DNA from: Melaminivora alkalimesophila
GTDB lineage: Bacteria > Pseudomonadota > Gammaproteobacteria > Burkholderiales > Burkholderiaceae_C
Direction: 5' to 3'
DNA length: 11,203 nucleotides
Assembly (NCBI RefSeq): GCF_000282995.1
Contig: NZ_ALEE01000154.1
Span: 1 to 11,203 of the forward strand
A model generated the notes under the pieces. It had not been told where the DNA came from and ran no database searches. It saw only the letters and a program-made list of their open reading frames with translations. Within the stretch, counting starts at the first letter, position 1; every line of letters starts with the position of its first letter. Shown here one piece after another: positions 1-7,604 of this stretch. A program made the translations under genes and the position numbers.

Positions 1-20
1 CCGCCGCAACAGGGCGGCGG
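1..20 (-). terminator. Hairpin just downstream of tRNA-Cys, probable terminator cut by window edge
   Basis: A perfect 7-bp inverted repeat, CCGCCGC (1-7) and GCGGCGG (14-20) with a 6-base loop, begins 8 bases past the CCA end of tRNA-Cys. Its position suits a transcription terminator for the tRNA genes. Any U-tract on the minus strand would lie left of base 1, so it cannot be seen. The assignment is an inference from the stem and its position. Confidence 0.4.
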
Positions 21-28
21 ACATGGAC

Positions 29-102
29 TGGAGGCGCGGGCCGGAGTCGAACCGGCCTCAACGGATTTGCAATCCGGTGCATAACCGCTTTGCTACCGCG
101 CC
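29..102 (-). tRNA. tRNA-Cys (anticodon GCA)
   Basis: The minus strand folds as a 74-nt cloverleaf. The 7-bp acceptor stem is GGCGCGG with CCGCGCC, the anticodon loop is TTGCAAA with GCA in the centre, and the T arm contains GGTTCGACTCC. CCA is encoded at 29-31. The discriminator base is U, the known identity element for cysteine tRNA, which supports the anticodon call. It lies 56 bases downstream of tRNA-Gly on the same strand. The two may share a transcript, but a strong hairpin sits between them. Confidence 0.97.
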
Positions 103-118
103 AATCTTCCTGGCCTGC

Positions 119-148
119 AAAAAAGGGGAGCCGCAGCACCCCTTTTTT
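119..148. terminator. Symmetric A-tract/T-tract hairpin between tRNA-Gly and tRNA-Cys
   Basis: AAAAAAGGGG (119-128) and CCCCTTTTTT (139-148) form a perfect 10-bp inverted repeat around a 10-base loop. On either strand it reads as a stem followed by six T residues, the form of a bidirectional intrinsic terminator. The stem has only four G-C pairs plus the A-T pairs, and the loop could add two more G-C pairs. It sits between two co-directional tRNA genes, so it may end or attenuate transcription after tRNA-Gly, or serve as a processing hairpin in a shared precursor. The sequence does not decide between these. Confidence 0.5.
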
Positions 149-158
149 GAAGGAAATC

Positions 159-234
159 TGGAGCGGGAAATCGGTCTCGAACCGACGACCTCAACCTTGG
201 CAAGGTTGCGCTCTACCAACTGAGCTATTCCCGC
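159..234 (-). tRNA. tRNA-Gly (anticodon GCC)
   Basis: A standard 76-nt tRNA. The acceptor stem is GCGGGAA with TTCCCGC, the D arm contains AGCTCAGTTGGTAGAGC, the anticodon loop is TTGCCAA with GCC, and the T arm contains GGTTCGAGACC. The discriminator is U and CCA is encoded at 159-161. It lies downstream of lon on the same strand. A TACAAT -10-like hexamer 18 bases upstream suggests its own promoter rather than read-through from lon. Confidence 0.98.
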
Positions 235-251
235 ATGGACCGAAGCCTTGC

Positions 252-257
252 ATTGTA
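252..257 (-). promoter_or_regulatory. Candidate -10 box for the tRNA-Gly (tRNA-Cys) transcript
   Basis: On the minus strand TACAAT matches five of six bases of the sigma-70 -10 consensus. A start about 7 bases further on would leave a leader of roughly 10 bases before the tRNA. No good -35 hexamer lies 15-19 bp upstream, so this is only a candidate. Confidence 0.35.
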
Positions 258-295
258 CAACGCCAGTGCATCGATGGGTGGAAGTTTAACGCATT

Positions 296-314
296 TTTGG
301 CGTCCCGCGCCAAA
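296..314. other. Short inverted repeat between lon and tRNA-Gly
   Basis: TTTGGCG (296-302) and CGCCAAA (308-314) form a perfect 7-bp stem with a 5-base loop, about 50 bases past the lon stop codon. Neither strand has a T-tract after the stem, so it is not a canonical intrinsic terminator. It may be a 3'-end stabilising structure of lon mRNA. The rest of 235-362 shows only the tRNA-Gly -10 candidate and G/C-rich sequence. Confidence 0.3.
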
Positions 315-362
315 GAGCCGCGCAATTTCCCCGTCTTTGCCTGGGCGCCCCGCCCGCCCGCC

Positions 363-2795
363 TCAGTGCGACAGCGCGCCCGGTGCCGGCGACTGGGCCG
401 TGCCGGCCGCGCGCGCCACCGCCTGGGCGGCGATCTCCTCCTCGGTCAGCGCCACCGGCTGGCGCTCTAGCGCCACCTCCAGCACCTTGTCGATCCACTT
501 GACGGGCACGATCTCCAGGCCGCTCTTGACGTTGTCCGGGATCTCCTGCAGGTCCTTCACGTTCTCCTCGGGGATCAGCACCGTCTTGATGCCGCCGCGC
601 AGCGCCGCCAGCAGCTTCTCCTTCAACCCGCCGATGGCCGTCACCTCGCCGCGCAGCGTGATCTCGCCGGTCATCGCGACATCGGCGCGCACCGGGATGC
701 CCGTCAGCGCCGAGACCATCGCCGTCGCCATGGCAATGCCGGCGCTCGGCCCGTCCTTGGGCGTGGCGCCGTCGGGCACATGGATGTGCAGGTCGCGCTT
801 GTCGAAGGCTTCGTCGCGAATGCCCAGCGCGTGGGCGCGGCTGCGCACCACCGTGCGCGCGGCCTCCACCGATTCCTTCATCACGTCGCCCAGCGAGCCG
901 GTGCGCAGGATCGTGCCCTTGCCCGGCATGGTCGCCACCTCAATGGTCAGCAGGTCGCCTCCCACCTCGGTCCAGGCCAGGCCCACCACCTGGCCGACCT
1001 GGTTGTCGTGCTCGGCGCGGCCGTAGCTGTACTTGCGCACGCCGAGATAATCGTTCAGGTTGTCCGACCCGACCTTCACCGGCGCCTGCACCTGCTTGAG
1101 CTGCAGCGCCTTCACGACCTTGCGGCAGATCTTGGACAGCTCGCGCTCGAGCGAACGCACGCCGGCCTCGCGCGTGTAGTAGCGCACGATGTCGCGCACG
1201 GCGGCCTCGGTGACTTCCAGTTCGCCTTCCCGGACGCCGTTGTTCTCCATCTGCTTGGGCAGCAGGTATTTCAGTGCGATGTTGGTCTTCTCGTCCTCGG
1301 TGTAGCCCGACAGGCGGATGACCTCCATGCGGTCCAGGAGCGCCGGCGGAATGTTCATGGAGTTCGACGTGGCGACGAACATCACGTCCGACAGGTCGAA
1401 ATCGACCTCCACGTAGTGGTCGCCGAACTTGTGGTTCTGCTCGGGGTCCAGCACCTCCAGCAGCGCACTCGACGGGTCGCCCCGGAAGTCCGTGCCCAGC
1501 TTGTCGATCTCGTCGAGCAGGAACAGCGGATTCCTCGTGCCGACCTTGTTCAGGTTCTGCAGCACCTTGCCCGGCATGGCGCCGATGTAGGTGCGGCGGT
1601 GGCCGCGGATCTCCGCCTCGTCGCGCACGCCGCCCAGAGCCATGCGCACGTACTTGCGCCCGGTGGCCTTGGCGATCGACTGGCCGAGCGAGGTCTTGCC
1701 CACGCCCGGCGGCCCGACCAGGCACAGGATCGGGGCCTTGAGCTTGTCCACGCGCTGCTGCACCGCGAGGTATTCGAGGATGCGGTCCTTGACCTTCTCC
1801 AGGCCGTAGTGGTCCTCGTTCAGCACCTCCTCGGCCAGCGCCAGGTCATGGCGCACCTTGGTCTTCTTGCTCCAGGGCAGGCCGACCAGCACGTCGATGT
1901 AGTTGCGCACCACGGTAGCCTCGGCCGACATGGGCGACATGAGCTTGAGTTTCTTCAGCTCGCCCTCGGCCTTCTTGCGCGCCTCGGCAGGCATCTTGGC
2001 CGACTTGATCTTCTTCTCGATCTCTTCCAGATCGGCGCCGTCCTCGCCCTCGCCCAGCTCCTTCTGGATAGCCTTGACCTGTTCGTTCAGGTAGAAGTCG
2101 CGCTGGTTCTTCTCCATCTGGCGCTTGACGCGGCCGCGGATGCGCTTGTCCACGTTCAGGATGTCGACTTCGCGGTCAAGCTGCTCGAACAGGTTCTCGA
2201 GCCGCTCCTTCACGCTCGCAAGGCTGAGCACCGCCTGCTTGTTCTCCAGCTTGAGTGGCAGGTGCGCGGCGATGGTGTCGGCCAGCCGCCCGGCGTCGTC
2301 GATGCCGCTGATGGAAGCCAGGATCTCCGAAGGAATCTTCTTGTTCAGCTTGACGTACTGGTCGAACTGCTGCATCACGGCGCGGCGCAGCGCCTCGATC
2401 TCGCTGGTGGCCTCGGCGCCCTTGCCTTCGGCGGGCAGCGGGTGCACCGTCGCGGTGAACAGGTCCTCGCCGTCCTCGACCTGCACCAGGGCAGCGCGCT
2501 GCTGGCCCTCCACCAGCACCTTGACGGTGCCGTCGGGGAGTTTCAGCATCTGCAGGATGGTCGAGACACAGCCGACCTCGAACATGTCGGCAACGCCGGG
2601 TTCGTCCTTGGCGGCCGTCTTCTGGGCCACGAGCATGATGCGGCGATCCGACTCCATGGCCTGCTCCAGCGCCTTGATGCTGCGGGCGCGGCCGACGAAC
2701 AGCGGAATCACCATGTGGGGGAAGACCACCACATCGCGCAGCGGCAACAGCGGCAGCTCGATGGGCGTGTCTGGCAGGGGGGTATGTCCGGACAT
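363..2795 (-). CDS. lon: ATP-dependent protease Lon (endopeptidase La)
   Basis: The 810-aa cytoplasmic AAA+ serine protease degrades misfolded and regulatory proteins. The N-terminal substrate-binding domain starts with [20 protein letters not shown]. The Walker A motif GPPGVGKT is at 361-368 and Walker B LLDEID follows with D428-E429. The C-terminal protease domain carries the Ser-Lys dyad: S684 in DGPSAG and K727 in GGLKEK, 43 residues apart as in E. coli Lon. The length fits the family (E. coli 784 aa). I start at the ATG because AAGGA lies six bases upstream. A TTG two codons earlier would abut that Shine-Dalgarno site. Lon is last of the tig-clpP-clpX-lon series and has a heat-shock-type promoter. 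No key residue is missing, and the identification is secure. Confidence 0.98.
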   Translation of the reverse strand: MSGHTPLPDTPIELPLLPLRDVVVFPHMVIPLFVGRARSIKALEQAMESDRRIMLVAQKTAAKDEPGVADMFEVGCVSTILQMLKLPDGTVKVLVEGQQRAALVQVEDGEDLFTATVHPLPAEGKGAEATSEIEALRRAVMQQFDQYVKLNKKIPSEILASISGIDDAGRLADTIAAHLPLKLENKQAVLSLASVKERLENLFEQLDREVDILNVDKRIRGRVKRQMEKNQRDFYLNEQVKAIQKELGEGEDGADLEEIEKKIKSAKMPAEARKKAEGELKKLKLMSPMSAEATVVRNYIDVLVGLPWSKKTKVRHDLALAEEVLNEDHYGLEKVKDRILEYLAVQQRVDKLKAPILCLVGPPGVGKTSLGQSIAKATGRKYVRMALGGVRDEAEIRGHRRTYIGAMPGKVLQNLNKVGTRNPLFLLDEIDKLGTDFRGDPSSALLEVLDPEQNHKFGDHYVEVDFDLSDVMFVATSNSMNIPPALLDRMEVIRLSGYTEDEKTNIALKYLLPKQMENNGVREGELEVTEAAVRDIVRYYTREAGVRSLERELSKICRKVVKALQLKQVQAPVKVGSDNLNDYLGVRKYSYGRAEHDNQVGQVVGLAWTEVGGDLLTIEVATMPGKGTILRTGSLGDVMKESVEAARTVVRSRAHALGIRDEAFDKRDLHIHVPDGATPKDGPSAGIAMATAMVSALTGIPVRADVAMTGEITLRGEVTAIGGLKEKLLAALRGGIKTVLIPEENVKDLQEIPDNVKSGLEIVPVKWIDKVLEVALERQPVALTEEEIAAQAVARAAGTAQSPAPGALSH

Positions 2796-2821
2796 GGGCA
2801 ATCCTTGAAAAGCTCCATGGC

Positions 2822-2849
2822 ATATGGTCCATGGGCGAGTTATTTCAAC
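2822..2849 (-). promoter_or_regulatory. Sigma-32 (heat-shock) type promoter of lon
   Basis: On the minus strand a -35 element GTTGAAA (2843-2849) is followed after exactly 13 bp by GACCATAT (2822-2829). The enterobacterial sigma-32 consensus is CTTGAAA, 13-17 bp, then CCCCATNT. The match is 6 of 7 in the -35 and 5 of the 7 specified bases in the -10. The predicted start near 2815 gives a leader of about 20 bases that still contains the AAGGA ribosome site. A sigma-70 reading fits worse, because no TATAAT-like hexamer follows at 16-18 bp. Control of lon by sigma-32 is established in E. coli. Confidence 0.6.
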
Positions 2850-2858
2850 CCGGCGGCG

Positions 2859-2903
2859 CCTGGCCCGCCAGGAGTCGACCCGCGCCCGGCCCTCCTGGAG
2901 GGC
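2859..2903. other. Two GC-rich hairpins in the clpX-lon gap
   Basis: CCTGG/CCAGG (2859-2872) and GCCCTC/GAGGGC (2889-2903) are two perfect short inverted repeats downstream of the clpX stop codon. Neither has a T-tract on either strand. They could slow polymerase or protect the clpX 3' end, but they are not recognisable intrinsic terminators, so some read-through from clpX into lon is possible. Confidence 0.3.
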
Positions 2904-2935
2904 ACAGCCGCCGGGCCCAGGCCTGCCGGTCGGCG

Positions 2936-4201
<1,266 letters not shown>

Positions 4202-4220
4202 GGAAGCAATGCCTTATGGA

Positions 4221-4238
4221 TGACAAGGGTGGTTGTCA
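4221..4238. promoter_or_regulatory. Dyad TGACAA-N6-TTGTCA in the clpX promoter region
   Basis: A perfect 6-bp inverted repeat, TGACAA (4221-4226) and TTGTCA (4233-4238), lies 20-37 bases upstream of clpX. On the minus strand the distal arm overlaps a perfect TTGACA hexamer (4234-4239). Just upstream, TATCAT (4241-4246) matches the -10 consensus in five of six positions and would start transcription near 4234, leaving the AAGG ribosome site in the leader. TTGACA as a -35 lacks a properly spaced -10 (CATAAG at 15 bp would remove the ribosome site). I favour TATCAT with the dyad at the start site as an operator. This is inference. Confidence 0.35.
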
Positions 4239-4253
4239 AGATGATAACGAAAT

Positions 4254-4285
4254 AAAAAAGGGCGTTTCCCCCCAGGGAAACGCCC
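4254..4285 (-). terminator. Strong intrinsic terminator after clpP
   Basis: On the minus strand GGGCGTTTCCC and GGGAAACGCCC form a perfect 11-bp stem (4260-4270 with 4275-4285) closed by a 4-base loop and followed directly by six T residues and then ATTT. It begins about 18 bases past the clpP stop codon. This is the clearest intrinsic terminator in the window and separates clpP from clpX. Confidence 0.9.
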
Positions 4286-4303
4286 CGCCTCCCGGGCCGC
4301 GGC

Positions 4304-4912
4304 TCAGGGGCGCTTGGCGATGACCTGGTCGACGATGCCGTAGTCGCGCGCCTCGTCGGCGGTCATGAAGTAGTCGCGCTCGGTATCGTTCTTGATCTTC
4401 TCCAGCGGCTGGCCGGTGCGCTCGGAGAGGATGCGGTTCATCTGGTCCTTGGTGCGCAGGATGTCGCGGGCGTGGATCTCGATGTCGGTCGCCTGGCCGC
4501 GCGCGCCGCCCAGCACCTGGTGGATCATGATCTTCGAATTGGGCAGCGAGAAGCGCTTGCCCTTGGCGCCGGCGGCCAGCAGGAAGGCACCCATGCTGGC
4601 GGCAAAGCCGCAGCACAGCGTGGACACGTCCGGCTTGATGAACTGCATGGTGTCGTAGATCGCCATGCCGGCCGTGACGCTGCCGCCGGGCGAGTTGATG
4701 TAGAACGAGATGTCCTTGTCCGGGTTCTCGCTCTCCAGGAACAAGAGCTGCGCCACCACCAGGTTGGCGGTCTGGTCGTTGACCTCGCCGACCAGGAAGA
4801 TCACGCGCTCCTTGAGCAGGCGCGAATAGATGTCGTAGGACCGCTCGCCACGGCCCGACTGCTCGATGACCATGGGGATCATGCCCAGGGCCTGGGTGTC
4901 GAGTGCGCTCAT
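4304..4912 (-). CDS. clpP: ClpP, proteolytic subunit of Clp protease
   Basis: The 202-aa serine peptidase forms the double-heptamer chamber that works with ClpX or ClpA. The catalytic triad is complete: Ser106 in GFAASMGAF, His131 in MIHQVLGG and Asp180 in [14 protein letters not shown] (72-79) is the substrate-binding strand region. About ten N-terminal residues probably form the short propeptide removed by self-processing, as in E. coli. Length is typical. GGAG lies ten bases before the ATG. It lies between tig (upstream) and clpX (downstream), with a terminator on each side and a sigma-32-like promoter in front, so it looks like its own heat-inducible unit. Identification is secure. Confidence 0.99.
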   Translation of the reverse strand: MSALDTQALGMIPMVIEQSGRGERSYDIYSRLLKERVIFLVGEVNDQTANLVVAQLLFLESENPDKDISFYINSPGGSVTAGMAIYDTMQFIKPDVSTLCCGFAASMGAFLLAAGAKGKRFSLPNSKIMIHQVLGGARGQATDIEIHARDILRTKDQMNRILSERTGQPLEKIKNDTERDYFMTADEARDYGIVDQVIAKRP

Positions 4913-4950
4913 GTAGTCAGTTCTCCAATTGCAATCGGTACTTTATCCAG

Positions 4951-4988
4951 AAAAGCAAATGGGGCTTGCGCTGCAAAGCACAAGCCCC
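4951..4988 (-). terminator. Terminator-like hairpin after tig
   Basis: On the minus strand GGGGCTTG and CAAGCCCC (4981-4988 with 4961-4968) pair perfectly. The stem can extend inward by three more pairs, one of them G-U, to a 6-base loop. An interrupted T-rich tail, ATTTGCTTTTCT, follows. It lies about 45 bases past the tig stop codon. The broken T-run suggests partial termination, which would let some tig transcripts continue into clpP. It overlaps the candidate clpP promoter. Confidence 0.6.
4957..4984 (-). promoter_or_regulatory. Sigma-32-like promoter of clpP, inside the tig terminator
   Basis: On the minus strand CCCCATTT (4957-4964) matches every specified base of the sigma-32 -10 element CCCCATNT. 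CTTGTGC (4978-4984) lies exactly 13 bp upstream and matches the first four bases of CTTGAAA, the best-conserved part. A start near 4950 would leave a leader of about 37 bases containing the GGAG ribosome site. Both elements are made from the arms of the tig terminator hairpin, so chance similarity must be considered. Heat-shock control of clpP is known in E. coli. Confidence 0.5.
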
Positions 4989-5032
4989 GGCACGCCGGCC
5001 GCACCCGGCGGCGCGGCCACTTTCGGCCTGCT

Positions 5033-6346
5033 TCAGGCCTGCTGGCCCATCAGCTCGTCGAAGGACAGGGCCTTGTCCGTGACCTTGGCCTTGCCGAGCA
5101 CGAACTCGGTCACGTTGTTCTCGATGACCACGGCCTCCACCTCGGCCAGGCGGTTGCGGTCGCTGAAATACCAGCGCACCACATCCTCGGGCTTCTCGTA
5201 GCTGGCGGCCAGCTCGTCGACGTGGGCCTTGAGCTGCTCGGGCGTGGCCTGCAGGTCGTTGGCGCGCACCAGCTCGGCCACCACCAGCCCCAAGCGCACG
5301 CGGCGCTCGGCCTGCGGGCGGAACACGTCGTCGGGGATGTCGGCCTTGTCGGCGTCCTTGATGCCGCGCTGCTTGAGCTCGGCGCGCGCGCTCTCGCGCA
5401 GCCGCCCGATCTCGGCCTCGACGCTGGCATTGGGCAGGTCCAGCTCGGCGACGGACAGCAGCGCCTCCATGGCGGCCTGCTTGTTGCGCGCCTGCAGGCG
5501 GAACTTCACCTCGCGCTCGAGGTTCTTTCGGATGTCCTCGCGCAGGCCTTCCACGGTGCCGGCCTCGATGCCCAGCGAGCGCACGAAGGACTCGTCCACC
5601 TCCGGCAGGTGGGCTGCCTCGATGTTCTTCACGGTGACCAGGAAGTCGGCCGTCTTGCCGGCCACGTCCTTGCCGTGGTAGTCATCGGGGAAGGCCAGCG
5701 GGAAGGTCTTGCTCTCGCCGACCTTCATGCCGCGCACCGCGTCCTCGAATTCCTTGAGCATCTGGCCTTCGCCGACCAGGAACTGGAAGTCCTCGGCCTT
5801 GCCGCCGGAGAACGCCTCGCCGTCGATCTTGCCCTCGAAGTCCACCGTCACGCGGTCGCCGTCCTCGGCGGCCGAGCCCAGGGCGCGCTGGGCGAAGGTG
5901 CGGCGCTGCTTGCGCAGGATGTCCACCGTCTTGTCGATGGCGGCGTCCGTCACCTCCGAGGAAAGCCGCTCCACTTCCACCGTCGACAGGTCGCCGAGCT
6001 GGACCTCGGGGAACACCTCGAACACGGCGTCGAACGCCAGCTCGCCCTCGGGCGCGCCTTCCTTTTCGGTGATGCGCGGCTGGCCGGCGACACGCAGCTG
6101 CGCCTCGTTGGCCGCCTGGTTGAAGGCCTGCCCCACCTTGTCGTTGAGCACTTCGTAGTGCACCGAATAGCCATAGCGCTGGCTCACCACGCTCATCGGC
6201 ACCTTGCCGGGGCGGAAGCCGTCCATCTTCACGGTGCGCGCCAGGCGCTTGAGGCGGGCATCCACCTCGCCCTGGATGTCGGCAAGGGGCAGGCTCAAGG
6301 TGATTTTGCGTTCGAGCTTGTCAAGGGTCTCAACAGTTACGGCCAT
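5033..6346 (-). CDS. tig: Trigger factor, ribosome-associated chaperone
   Basis: The 437-aa protein binds ribosomal protein L23 at the tunnel exit and assists nascent chains. It also has peptidyl-prolyl isomerase activity. The N-terminal ribosome-binding domain carries the signature GFRPGKVP at 43-50. The FKBP-type isomerase domain spans roughly 155-247, with DFEGKIDG at 169-176 and [18 protein letters not shown] at 194-211. The remaining C-terminal part is the helical chaperone body. Length matches E. coli (432 aa). Only a weak GAGA-type ribosome site precedes the ATG. It lies 81 bases after tRNA-Leu on the same strand with no terminator between, so it may share that transcript. Confidence 0.98.
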   Translation of the reverse strand: MAVTVETLDKLERKITLSLPLADIQGEVDARLKRLARTVKMDGFRPGKVPMSVVSQRYGYSVHYEVLNDKVGQAFNQAANEAQLRVAGQPRITEKEGAPEGELAFDAVFEVFPEVQLGDLSTVEVERLSSEVTDAAIDKTVDILRKQRRTFAQRALGSAAEDGDRVTVDFEGKIDGEAFSGGKAEDFQFLVGEGQMLKEFEDAVRGMKVGESKTFPLAFPDDYHGKDVAGKTADFLVTVKNIEAAHLPEVDESFVRSLGIEAGTVEGLREDIRKNLEREVKFRLQARNKQAAMEALLSVAELDLPNASVEAEIGRLRESARAELKQRGIKDADKADIPDDVFRPQAERRVRLGLVVAELVRANDLQATPEQLKAHVDELAASYEKPEDVVRWYFSDRNRLAEVEAVVIENNVTEFVLGKAKVTDKALSFDELMGQQA

Positions 6347-6427
6347 GGTGTGTTCGCTTTCTCGTGTCAGGGTTGTGGAGGATGCCGGCGCACTGGGGGC
6401 GCGCCGCGATCGGCAGCCGTCTCACCT

Positions 6428-6514
6428 TGGTGCGCGGGGGGGGACTCGAACCCCCACACCATTGCTGGCGTCAGGACCTAAACCTGGTGCGTCTACCAAT
6501 TTCGCCACCCGCGC
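6428..6514 (-). tRNA. tRNA-Leu (anticodon UAG)
   Basis: An 87-nt class II tRNA on the minus strand. The acceptor stem is GCGCGGG with CCCGCGC, the anticodon stem CCAGG/CCTGA encloses TTTAGGT with TAG in the centre, a long variable arm is present as expected for leucine, and the T arm contains GGGGGTTCGAGTCCCCC. The discriminator is A and CCA is encoded at 6428-6430. It is directly upstream of tig and divergent from hpnC. Confidence 0.97.
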
Positions 6515-6681
6515 ATCGCTTCATGCACCTGGATGCACCGCCGCTCAAAGCGCCCGACACCCTGGTGAATCAGGTCAAACGGCCGATTTTAACGCTACCC
6601 GCGTGCCCCCGCCGGCGCTCCGCCATCCGGGCCTGCGCGTGCGCCCGGCGCGGCGCCCCGTCGGCTCGCCGCCGCGCGACA
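6515..6681. other. Divergent intergenic region between tRNA-Leu and hpnC
   Basis: This gap must hold promoters for tRNA-Leu (minus) and hpnC (plus). On the minus strand TAAAAT (6586-6591) is a -10-like hexamer, but it has no good -35 and would give a tRNA leader of about 65 bases. A heptamer ATGCACC occurs twice, ten bases apart (6523-6529, 6533-6539). No strong bidirectional promoter or operator is evident to the eye. Confidence 0.3.
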
Positions 6682-6683
6682 AT
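6678..6683 (+). promoter_or_regulatory. GACAAT, candidate -10 box of hpnC
   Basis: GACAAT matches four of six -10 consensus bases and ends 7 bases before the in-frame GTG at 6691. A start about 7 bases after the box would place the mRNA 5' end at that GTG. No -35 match is seen 15-19 bp upstream. The same arrangement recurs before hpnD. Confidence 0.25.
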
Positions 6684-7557
6684 GGGCGGCGTGAAACCTG
6701 TGCAACCCGGCGCCGCCGCCGTCGCCGCGCCCGTGACCCACTACGAGAACTTCCCGGTCGCCTCGCTGCTGTGCCCGCCGGCGCTGCGCGCGCCCATCGC
6801 CGCCCTGTACGCCTTCGCGCGCACCGCCGACGACCTGGCAGACGAAGGCAACGCCAGCGCCGCCCAGCGCCTGGCAGACCTGCGCGCCTACCGGCACGAG
6901 CTGCACCGGGCCGCCGCCGGCGCGCCCGCGGCGCCGCGTTGGGCGTTCGTTTTCGGGCCCCTGGCCGCTGCCTTGCGCAGCCATGGGCTGCCGGTGCCGC
7001 TGCTGTCCGACCTGCTGACGGCCTTCGAGCAGGACGTGCGGATGACCGCCTGCGGCGCGACCCATCCCGACCGGGCGTCGCTGCTCGCCTACTGCCGCCA
7101 CTCGGCCAATCCGGTGGGGCGCCTGCTGCTGCATCTGTATGGCGTGCAGGATGCGGTCTCGCTGGCGCAGAGCGACGCCATCTGCAGCGCCCTGCAGCTC
7201 ATCAACTTCTGGCAGGACCTGAGCGAGGACCTGCCGCGCGGGCGCCATTACCTGAGCGATGCCGACTGCGCCGCCCACGGCGTGGCGCGGGCCGACCTGG
7301 CGGCACTGCGCCGCTCGCCGGCCAGCGACCGCCTGGTGCTCGACTGCGCGGCCTGGGCGCGCGCGCTGATGCACGAGGGCATGCCGCTCGTGCACCGGCT
7401 GCCCGGCCGCGCCGGCTGGGAGCTGCGACTGGTGGTGCAGGGCGGCCTGCGGATCCTCGACAAGGTGGAGGCGCTTCGCGGCGCCAGCCTGCTGCAGCGC
7501 CCCACGCTCGGCGCCCTTGACTGGCTGCGCATGGCCGGGCGGGCGCTGCGCATGTGA
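6682..7557 (+). CDS. hpnC: HpnC, hydroxysqualene synthase (squalene synthase family)
   Basis: The 291-aa trans-isoprenyl diphosphate synthase fold enzyme converts presqualene diphosphate, made by HpnD, to hydroxysqualene. HYENFPVAS at 20-28 is the typical HpnC opening. The two Asp-rich Mg-binding motifs are DDLAD at 50-54 and QDLSED at 178-183 within LINFWQD, which is characteristic of HpnC. The start is uncertain. ATG 6682 overlaps a GACAAT box, and GTG 6691, three codons on, is equally plausible. The frame is open further upstream but runs through the tRNA-Leu gene, so earlier starts are excluded. It is first in the hpnCDE cluster, 47 bases before hpnD. Assignment to HpnC rather than a phytoene synthase rests on the motifs and the neighbours. 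Confidence 0.93.
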   Translation: MGGVKPVQPGAAAVAAPVTHYENFPVASLLCPPALRAPIAALYAFARTADDLADEGNASAAQRLADLRAYRHELHRAAAGAPAAPRWAFVFGPLAAALRSHGLPVPLLSDLLTAFEQDVRMTACGATHPDRASLLAYCRHSANPVGRLLLHLYGVQDAVSLAQSDAICSALQLINFWQDLSEDLPRGRHYLSDADCAAHGVARADLAALRRSPASDRLVLDCAAWARALMHEGMPLVHRLPGRAGWELRLVVQGGLRILDKVEALRGASLLQRPTLGALDWLRMAGRALRM

Positions 7558-7589
7558 GCCCACGGCCCGGGAGGCCGGCGCGCCCATGG

Positions 7590-7595
7590 GACAAT
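7590..7595 (+). promoter_or_regulatory. GACAAT, candidate -10 box of hpnD
   Basis: GACAAT lies nine bases before the hpnD ATG in the short hpnC-hpnD gap. With usual spacing the transcript would begin within a few bases of the ATG. A -35 match is not visible. hpnD also lacks a Shine-Dalgarno site, which fits a near-leaderless message, though read-through from hpnC is equally possible. Confidence 0.25.
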
Positions 7596-7604
7596 CGCGC
7601 CCCG

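Noticed and set aside
23..223. 66-codon frame across both tRNA genes
   Set aside because: It reads antisense through tRNA-Cys and tRNA-Gly and has no ribosome site or family resemblance.
2799..2801. TTG as the lon start
   Set aside because: It abuts the AAGGA ribosome site with no spacing, whereas the ATG two codons later has six bases of spacing and the usual family N-terminus.
4213..4240. Sigma-32 promoter for clpX (CTTGACA-N12-ATCCATAA)
   Set aside because: The spacing is one short, the -10 matches only four of seven specified bases, and the resulting start would cut off the AAGG ribosome site.
6523..6539. Direct repeat ATGCACC spaced ten bases apart
   Set aside because: A single pair of 7-mers next to a tRNA gene has no other support and may be chance.
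7554..7604. GTG 7554 as the hpnD start
   Set aside because: It adds 17 Pro/Arg-rich residues not typical of HpnD; the ATG at 7605 gives the conserved MTPEQYV opening.
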